Shown here: positions 56,658-64,000 of the stretch, in pieces
How the letters are laid out: the number at the start of each line of letters is the position of its first letter
Numbering within the stretch: the first letter of the stretch is position 1
Assembly (NCBI RefSeq): GCF_949987535.1
Contig: NC_080079.1
Span: 1,364,001-1,428,000 of the forward strand
DNA: 64,000 nt
From: Balaenoptera acutorostrata
Lineage: Eukaryota; Chordata; Mammalia; Artiodactyla; Balaenopteridae
Direction of reading: 5' to 3'
Translations under genes and position numbers: made by a program
The notes under the pieces: generated by a model
Told to the model about the DNA's origin: nothing
The model's input: the letters and a program-made list of their open reading frames with translations, nothing else
The model's database searches: none

Positions 56658-57045
56658 AGAACCTGGGGATTCATGGGCTTCCCTGGTGGCGCAGTGGTTA
56701 AGAATCCACCTGCCAATGCAGGGGACACGGGTTCGAGCCCTGGTCCGGGAAGATCCCACATGCCGCGGAGCAGCTAAGCCCGTGTACCACAACTACTGAG
56801 CCTGCGCTCTAGAGCCTGCGAGCCACAACTACTGAAGCCCGCGTGCCACAACTACTGAAGTCCGTGTGCCCTAGAGCCCGTGCTCCGCAACAAGAGAAGC
56901 CACTGCAATGAGCAGCCCGCGCACCACAACGAAGAGTAGCCCCCACTCGCCGCAACTAGAGAAAGCCCACGTGCAGCAATGAAGACCCAATGCAGCCAAA
57001 AATAAATAAATAAAATAAAATAAATGTAAGAATCTGGGGATTCAT
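56658..57045 (+). mobile_element. CHR-1-type SINE, long variant, with target-site duplication
   Basis: Body 56675-57028 with A box TGGCGCAGTGG (56687-56697) and B box GGTTCGAGCCC (56730-56740). 'ccacaactactga' occurs three times (near 56787, 56823 and 56846), making the body longer than the other copies. The tail is TAAA/AAAT-rich. Duplications agaacctggggattcat (56658-56674) and agaatctggggattcat (57029-57045) differ at one base. Confidence 0.96.
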
Positions 57046-57469
57046 TACCTAAGGAATGAACACCCTGGGAATCCTAGTTGCATCTCACAGGTACCTGGTA
57101 TTCTCACCTTATTAAATGTTAAGTGGGTTAGGCAGCATGATTTTCCAGGAGGTTTCCCTTTGTTAATAACAAGGTAGCAACAACAACAGTAAATCTAAGG
57201 CAGGGTGGGGGGTGGGGAGCATGCCCAGGTCGCCCCCTGGCATTTGCCTGTGGCCGAGAGGATGGTTTGGGAGCATCCCCTACCCGGTAGCCTTGGTAAC
57301 GGTTGTGTTTACTAATTGTCGGAGCTGAGGGGGCTGAGATAAGGGAGGAGTGTGGGTGATGGAGGGACAGATAAATGGAAGACAAACCACGAATTTGATG
57401 GTGGTCTTGGTCGGTGGGTTCAACTTCCCCCAGCTACTAACAGCCCAAGTTAAAGAAACCCAAATCCAC
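57046..57469. other. Unique sequence, no gene seen
   Basis: No recognised gene or repeat; a G-run cluster (gggtggggggtggggagc) lies at 57203-57220. Confidence 0.5.
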
Positions 57470-57850
57470 GTTCCTGAGAAAATGTTGACTTCATTAGCAG
57501 TCAAGCAAATGAAATGAAAATAAAGCGATACCACGTTTCACCTGTTTATCATTAACTGTGATCCTGGCAAAGAATGCAGCCTAGGGTGGGTGGGACTGGG
57601 GAAGGCAGGCTCGGGGTCCGAGCCTCTGGAGGGCTGTCAGTGGCAAGAGCTTTAAGAAGGGCAAACTTTCCCATCCAGTAGGTTCAAATCCAGAGGTTGA
57701 TCCTGGAGAAATTATTAGATGTAATTTTTGCATAGGATAGTAATTAAAATACTTATAATAATGAAAAAGTAGAAGCCACTTCAACGTTCATTACTAGGAA
57801 ACTGGTAAGTGATGTTGTGAACATTGATATATCAGCTGACTGTCTATGCA
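57470..57850 (+). mobile_element. Probable L1M/HAL1-like relic
   Basis: 'gaaatgaaaataaagcgata' near 57510, 'tgcagcctagggtgggtggg' and later 'agaagccacttcaacgttca' with 'aggaaactggtaagtgatg' follow the order of old L1/HAL1 3' ends. Heavily decayed. Confidence 0.55.
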
Positions 57851-58644
57851 GGTAGGAAAAACCAAAACCATGCTGGGACCCTCTGCAGGACCACTGGGCA
57901 CAGAGATCAAGTGTGCGCTGTCCAGCAGCAGGCAGGGAGCGGGCAGGGGCACGCACAGGGTATCTGCAGGCAGGGAAGGAGCAACAAGCAGGAGGCCCCT
58001 CTAAGAGATCCCCAGGGGACAGGGGAACAGAGGAGGGTTCTTTATTTTGTGTCAGAGGAAGCCGTGCCTGAGAGCTGTGAGGCAGGGGTTCTGATGTGAA
58101 AATGCGCTGGGATACTTTCAGGAAAGACAGACAGTAACAGGAGGGCCCGGATTTGGCCCTCGGGCCAGAGTTTAACCCCTGGAGTAGAGAAACCAGCTTT
58201 CTCTCCAAAAGCTTTGATTGAGAGGGGCTTTTGCTTTCTTCTGTGGGCGTTTCTGCGTAACCCCCAATGAGTGTGTAAAGATTCTATCACCCTCCCCTGT
58301 GTGCTGTTCTCGTGCCCCATCTCTGTTCACCAGGTCAGGTGCTGCTGGTCAGCGGTTCCGCTCTGGCCTCGGCCCACAGCCCCTGCGATGCACCTTTCTC
58401 CCCGACAGCCATCAGGCCAACCTATCCGGCTGTATCCCGCTCCGCCCCGTCTGAACCGGCTTCTCTTGGAATGCTTTAAGAAAGATGAACTTCCCTCCGA
58501 GCCCCTGCGCTGGGGATTATAAAAGAGTAATGATTCAGTGACTTAAAGATTTAGTAGCCAGGTTGTTTCAGGCTTAGAGCAGAAAGAAGATTAATGAGCT
58601 ATTAGCTTAACATATGTCTCAGAAAAAGAACAGTCGTTTAATTT
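57851..58644. other. Unique sequence, no gene seen
   Basis: No supportable exon or repeat. Confidence 0.5.
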
Positions 58645-60345
58645 CTAACTTTGTAGAACTTGTATCGGCTCCCATTTTTGCAATTTTGCAAAGTCCCAGC
58701 AAGTTATTTTGTAGATGTTGACAAACTGATTCTAAAGTTTATATGGAAGGGCACAAAACTCAGAATAGCCAACACAATATCGAAGAAGGACAAAGTTGGA
58801 GGAATGACACTATTCAACTTCAAGACTTACTATACAGCCACAGTAATAAAGACAGTGCCGCACTGATAAATCAATGGAACAGAATGGAGAGTCCAGAAGG
58901 ACACCCACATAAATATAGTCAATTGATTTTTGACAAAGGAGCAAAGGCAACACAATGGAGCAAAGATAGTCTTTTCAACAAATGCTAGACACAGACCTTA
59001 CACCTATCACAAAAATTAACTCAAAATGGATCATAGATCTAAATGTAAAATGCAAAAGTATAAAACTCCTAGAAGATAACATAAGAGAAAACCTAAATAA
59101 CCTTCGGTATGGCAGTGACTTTTTAGATACAACACCAAAGACAGACACCATGAAAGAAATAATGGATAAGCTTAACTTAATCAAAATTAAAAACTTATGC
59201 TCTGCGAAAGACAGTGTGAAGAGAATGAGAAGACAAGTCACAGATTTGGAAAAACATTTGCAAAAAACACATCTGATAAAGGACTGTTATCCAAGATATA
59301 CAAAGCGCTCTTAAAACCCAACAATAAGAAAACAAACAACATGATTTAAAGTTGGCCAAAAGATTTAAACAGACACCTCATCAAATGACTTATATGGATG
59401 GCAAGTAAGCATATGGAAAGATTCTCAACATCATTTGTGATACGGAATTGCAAATTAAAATAACAATGCGATACCACTACATACACATCAGAATGGCAAA
59501 ACCCAAAACACTGACAATACCACGTGCTGGTGAGGGTGTGGAGCAGCAGGAAGTCTCAGTTATTGCTTTTGAGAGTTCAAAACGGTAGAGCCATTTTGGA
59601 AGACACTTTGGCGGTTTCTTACAATACTGTGATCCATCAGTCACATTCCTTGGTATTTTACCCAAATGAACTAAAACCTTCCTTTCATGCAAAAACCTGC
59701 ACACAGATGTTTATAGCAGCTTTATTCATAATTGCCCAAACTTGGAAGCAACCAAGATGTCTTTGAGTAGGTGAACAGATGAATAAACTGTGGTGCATCC
59801 AGACAATGGAATATTATTCAATGTTGCAGAGAAAGGAGCTACCAAGCCATGAAGAGGCATGGAGGAACCATAAATTCATATTGCTAAGTGAAAGAAGCCA
59901 GTCTGAAAAGACTGCATAGGTGTGATTCCAACTCTATGACATTCTGGAAAAGGCAAAACTACGGAGACAGTAAGATGATCAGTGGTGGCCAGGGTTTTGG
60001 GGGGAGATGAAGAGGCGGGGCACAGAGGATTTTTAGGGCAGTGATAATACTCCGTCGGACACTGTACTGATGGAGACGTGTCATTATGCGTTTGTCCAAA
60101 CTCACAGAACGTACAACACCAGGAGCGAAGCCCAATGTACACTATGGATTTTGGGTGATTACGATGTGTCATGTGGACACATTAATTGAAACAAATGACC
60201 ATTCTGGGGGGGGGTTCTGATAGTGAAGGAAGCTGTGCACGTGTGTGGAGGGGTAGGAGGTATATAGGAAATTTCAGTACCTTCCACTCAGTTTTGCTGT
60301 GAAAACTCCTCTTAAAAAATAAAGTTTATTGATAAAAAATCCCAG
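58645..60345 (+). mobile_element. L1M-type L1 ORF2 3' part and 3' UTR
   Basis: Frame pieces at 58660-58866, 58743-58988 and 58982-59314 carry ORF2 text ([57 protein letters not shown]). Later decayed text runs to the 3' end with 'aaaaaataaagtttattgat' near 60315. Frameshifts and stops make it inactive. The 5' truncation is in ORF2. Confidence 0.93.
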
Positions 60346-60725
60346 AAAAAAAAGCATGCTGAAATTTCAGATTGGATAATATCGTATATCACTTTAAAAA
60401 GTCACACATTATAAAGCAATTGTTCTCAAACATCTTTCTCTGGGGGTGTTTTGTCTAGCCCACTTTTCCTCCTAGTGGAAAGGTTTTCCTTCCATGAATC
60501 TGCTTAGATGGATAGTGAATTAACTGATTTGCTTTATTTATACTGCTGTTTGCTCTTGATGACAACCCTGTTTTTTTAGAACTTCTGAAATAATACAGAC
60601 AAATTAATTAAGATGACAAGTTGAGTATGAATATTACATTTCCTTTTTAGTATCATGATTTGGATAGACTTTAATTTGAATTTACTGCATTTTAATTCCT
60701 AAAATATTTTTCGCAGTCTTTGGAG
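60346..60725. promoter_or_regulatory. AT-rich repeat-free island, possible conserved element
   Basis: AT-rich unique DNA ('gtgaattaactgatttgctt', 'gacaaattaattaagatgac', 'ttaatttgaatttactgcat'). TAATTAA occurs at about 60605. Function is inferred. Confidence 0.3.
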
Positions 60726-61499
60726 AGGGGAAAAGTATCTTTTCGGGGACACATGTTTGTTCTGAGCCAGCAGACTTTCTGCGATGGATGTGTCTGCCTC
60801 GAAGGGGCTCTGCAGCACCCTGTGGCCCAGGGGACTCTGGGTGGCCCTGCAGGCCCGCCGGCCCCTACATCCCGTGGGCAGCTGTGCGTCCACTCCACCG
60901 GGCCCCGGGCTCAGACACGTCCTCCTACAGGAAAAGGGTGCGCCGGACGGTCAGCCTCTGAGGCGGACACAAACCTGAGCCTCAGCCCGGGGCCTCCACA
61001 GGGCGCTGAACATCTGCAAGCGTCGTGACATGCTGGCAAAGGCCAAAGAAATTGTTCCTCTCCAGCGAGGAGTTCTAAGCCACGACGTTCCCCTGCGGTC
61101 TGTCGGGAGGAGGAGGTGGGAGTGGGACAAGGGTTAGAGACCAAGCCTCCTCATGGTCCTGGGCAGGCGATGCCTCCGGAGGTGGTGTCCCTTCCTTCCT
61201 CCTGGGGCAGGCTTCTCCTGGTGGGGGTCCCAGCGGCGCCCTTGCCCAGCGGCCACCCCTGCCTGAGTCAGGGGCTGCTGGCTCACAGATGTCATCCAAA
61301 TGCCACTTGAAGGCAAGCATCAGATGAGGAGCTGCAGTAACAGTGTTTCCTCCTGACGCTTCTGGGGGACCAACAAGATGGGCTTCATCCCATCCCTGCC
61401 TTCCTCTTCCCGCCACCATTGGTGCCAGGGGTCCACCAGGTAAACTCGCAGAACTGAGCCCAGCATCCGGCTGGAGCCGGCCTGGAGCTAAGGACCCCG
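60726..61499. other. GC-rich unique sequence, no gene seen
   Basis: Leads into the CpG island. No repeat; short overlapping frames without domains. Confidence 0.5.
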
Positions 61500-62235
61500 C
61501 CGGGCGCCGGCCTCTGGGGGTGGAGGCAGCTCCCAGGGCCCGACGTCTTCCTGTGTCACCCCTCCCCCGGCCTCCCCCGACCCAAAGAAGAAAGTCCTCC
61601 CGTGAGCAGGTGGCCGGTGCCGCTGCAGGGAGCCCTGGCCTCGGGTCCCTGCGCGTGGGTCTCCCCAGGTGGGGGCCCCGGTCTCCACGCCGAGACGCAG
61701 TCACTGGGCGTCCAGTGCCTCCGTGGGCCTCGCTGGTCGCCCCCTTTCGGGCCTGGATGCCGGCCTGGCGGGCGGGGGGCTACCCCTGTGGGCCGCTGGC
61801 TTGTGCTGGGTCTGGTCGGGGGAGCCAGGCGGGAGCGGGGTCCATCCCCCAGCCCCCCACGGCCCGCTGGCGCCGACCCCTGCCTGCTCGGTGGCGCCCT
61901 CCGGCGGTGGTGCCGGGCAGTGCGCGGGGAGCCGGCGAGGCCTCCCCGCACCTGCGGCCGATGCCTTTCAGAAACGGGCTTGTCCGGATCCGAGGGTGCC
62001 CCCTCCTCCGAGCGGCTCCGCGCACCTGCCGGCAGGGCTCGGCTTCACTGGGGCTCCGTCCCTGTGGGCGCGCCCTCTTCCTCAGGTGGGAACCCGGCGC
62101 CACCTGCTCGCCGGCCCCGAGGTGCCCGTGGCCGGTCCTGCGCCCGCCCAGACGGGCTGAGGAGCAGGGTCGGCCGGCTGCGCATCTGGGCGGACTTTGC
62201 TCCGACCGCGTGTGAGCAGCTCGGGCACGAGGACG
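61500..62235. promoter_or_regulatory. CpG island
   Basis: A hand count gives about 74 CpG in 720 bp at roughly 70-72% G+C, so observed/expected is near 0.8, the strongest in this window. Frames of 290, 230 and 163 codons on plus and 209 and 154 on minus stay open together, which reflects GC content rather than coding. No TATA box. Likely an unmethylated promoter or a developmental regulatory island; the gene it serves, and its direction, are not visible here. Confidence 0.75.
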
Positions 62236-62289
62236 GTTCATCACATTCTACGGAGCAGATCTTGGTGGTCAAGAGAGCCTCCCGCTATC

Positions 62290-62950
62290 TGTAAATGGAA
62301 TTGGAAAAATCATCAAGGAAAAGGAGAAGCTTTTTCAGCTTCTAAATTAGAGAATTTATGGTAATAAATCAAGAGCGTCTACCCTAATAATCATAGAAGA
62401 AACATGATGATATGATTTAATCGTAAAAGTATTTCTAATATAATATTAGAAAAATTATATTTCAGCTAATATCTGGTTAGCCTGTTGTGAGTGTATGCAA
62501 ATATCTTTGGAAATATTCATATATATTGCCAGCTTTAGCTAATTAAAGAAATAGTTTTAGTAGGAACTGCCTCCTGATAATTTAATCACGGTTCGGTCTT
62601 TGCAGATAATTATGGTATTTGTTATTAAGTTCTCTCTGATTTTCCAAGAAATGAGAAATCTGATACAATCTTTTATCATATGAATGAAAAATTAAATTTT
62701 ATTTCATGGTGAAAATTATTCTGATCCGAATACGTTGTTCGAGCTATTTCAAGGGACTTTTCTCTCTTCTAGAACCGCCCAGTGTCATTTTATGGGACTT
62801 TAATTCTGGGCTGTGAACAACTCAATGGCCAATAAGATTGCAATTATGCTTGTGAATAGTCTTAGGGCAAGGAACGCTTACACTTATACTTTATGAATCA
62901 TCTCCTCACAAAGAATTTGGGGAAAATTGTAAAAAATGATATTAATCACA
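62290..62950. promoter_or_regulatory. AT-rich repeat-free block, possible conserved enhancer
   Basis: About 660 bp of AT-rich, non-repetitive DNA directly after the CpG island. TAATTA occurs at 62540-62545 and 62607-62612, and 'aataagattgcaattatgct' at 62831-62850 resembles paired/POU-type sites. There are no open frames and no repeat text. It resembles vertebrate conserved developmental enhancers; this is inference. Confidence 0.42.
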
Positions 62951-63304
62951 GCATTTTAAAAATAAAAAAGTGGAATGATCCTAAGGGTCTAATGATACCA
63001 GGTGGTCAGATAAGTGACCAGTCCACACCCAAGGGGACACTGTTTGGTCTTTACAGCTGGGCATTGGCGCCCCTGAGCTTCCCCTGGTGCAGCCCCTCTG
63101 CTCAGAACAACGGCCTCTCACCCGGACCGGGTCCCCGCCTCCTCTTTCCCCAGCTTTGGTGGAAAATTTTCTCTCTACCTTTCCCTCATTCCTACCTCCT
63201 CAAACCAGATAGAAAAAATGGTTCTGTCCTCTGCTCCCGCAGCGCTTTTTGCATAAACACTCATAGTATCAGATTATAGTCGTTATAGATACATCCATTT
63301 TCCT
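62951..63304. other. Unique sequence, no gene seen
   Basis: A 128-codon frame from 62893 crosses this segment. It has no domain and begins in the AT-rich block. No repeat recognised. Confidence 0.45.
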
Positions 63305-63395
63305 TGCCAGGCTGTGCGTCTCTTGTGGGCAGGAACTGGATCTTAAATCTCTGAGCATCCCGCACCTGGCCCAGTGGCCAGCCCACTATGTGATA
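63305..63395 (+). mobile_element. L2/MIR3-type LINE2 3' end relic
   Basis: 'gcgtctcttgtgggcaggaa', 'ctggatcttaaatctctgag' and 'catcccgcacctggcccagt' follow the L2 3' end order. Short and diverged. Confidence 0.65.
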
Positions 63396-64000
63396 ACTAT
63401 CACATGGGATTAAATTTATTGTTGTGCTCAATAATTATATAAAATATAGGTTTGATAGGAATAAATACACATAACATACAAATACTTAATGGGTTTATTC
63501 TCTCTCTGTATATATCTATATCTATATCTCCTATATATACCTTTGTCTATTAACAACAAAATAGAACAAAGATGCATTTGGTGTGACTTAAAAAACTCAC
63601 AGGGGATCATAGCCACTAGTTCTTTTTTCACTGTTATCAGGATCTTTTGATGTGCAGTCATCTGATAAGGTCAATTTCTAGATATTTTCCTTAAAACAAA
63701 TATTTTTCATTCTGCATCACACTCCTTCCAAGCTGCATGAGACATTTTTTGAAGGTGCGTGTGTGTACGTTTCCTTGGAGAGAAACTCCTAAATCTTATT
63801 GGATTCTTCAAAGTATCCATGACCTATAATCCATTAGATTATACTTGTTACCTGAAGGATTAACATTGAATAAATTCACCCATTTTACTATTTTCTTCTA
63901 AATAACTGGGAAGAATGTGTTTACTGATTTCACCAGCAGTGGTCCACGGCGTAAACTTCACTTTTTGGAACATGCAACCCATGGTGGCAGCACAGTTAAT
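63396..64000. other. AT-rich sequence with a short TATATC tract; no gene seen
   Basis: A (TATATC)n-like run at 63509-63540. Otherwise unique AT-rich DNA reaching the window end. No exon or interspersed repeat recognised. Confidence 0.5.

Noticed and set aside
61343..62215. 290-codon plus-strand open frame in the CpG island
   Set aside because: Four or more other frames are open over the same bases, which follows from about 70% G+C. No domain or start context.

Overview
This is mammalian nuclear DNA, most likely from a cetacean. The best clue is a set of tRNA-Glu-like SINEs of the CHR-1 type, about 300 bp each, in both orientations, with intact Pol III A and B boxes, A/T-rich tails and target-site duplications. 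CHR SINEs are known from cetaceans, hippos and ruminants. The long CHR-1 form without any ruminant Bov-tA/BovB or pig PRE-1 copies points to whales or dolphins. Cetartiodactyl-type L1 3' ends, a short mariner-derived palindrome, MER2/Tigger, MIR, L2 and MaLR (MLT1-like) fragments fit the same picture. There is no sign of bacterial organisation, no CRISPR array and no complete protein-coding gene.

Layout: 1-8.2 kb holds an ancient degenerate repeat, a CHR-1 SINE, an L1 with a nested CHR-2-like SINE, an older L1 and an MLT1-like LTR. Two short plus-strand segments in this stretch (1917-1998 and 8101-8216) look like coding exons of one unrecognised gene. 8.2-15.1 kb is GC-rich unique sequence with AT-rich islands. 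15.1-21.2 kb has an ERV-type LTR and an L1 on the minus strand, the latter interrupted by the mariner-like palindrome, and later a plus-strand L1 tail. 21-31 kb is GC-rich with a CHR-1 SINE, a 38-bp minisatellite, an old LTR and a (TG)n tract. 31.2-33.1 kb is an antisense L1 carrying a CHR-1 SINE. 33-43 kb is unique sequence with a MIR, a CHR-1 SINE, a hairpin and a small CpG-rich patch. 43.2-49.1 kb has nested L1s and minus-strand L1 relics. 49-55.8 kb is mostly unique. 55.8-60.4 kb holds MER2, CHR-1 and L1 copies. 61.5-62.2 kb is a clear CpG island, followed by a long AT-rich, TAATTA-containing block that resembles a conserved enhancer.

Functional reading (inference): this looks like intronic or intergenic sequence beside a regulated gene. 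The strongest functional candidates are the CpG island at 61.5-62.2 kb with its AT-rich neighbour, the possible exon pair near 1.9 and 8.2 kb, and about a dozen repeat-free AT-rich islands set in GC-rich DNA. I found no convincing new biological system. The several long open frames in GC-rich DNA are overlapping frames without domains or codon signal, and I treat them as chance. Repeat names rest on recognising family sequence by eye, and subfamily names are given only where I am reasonably sure.
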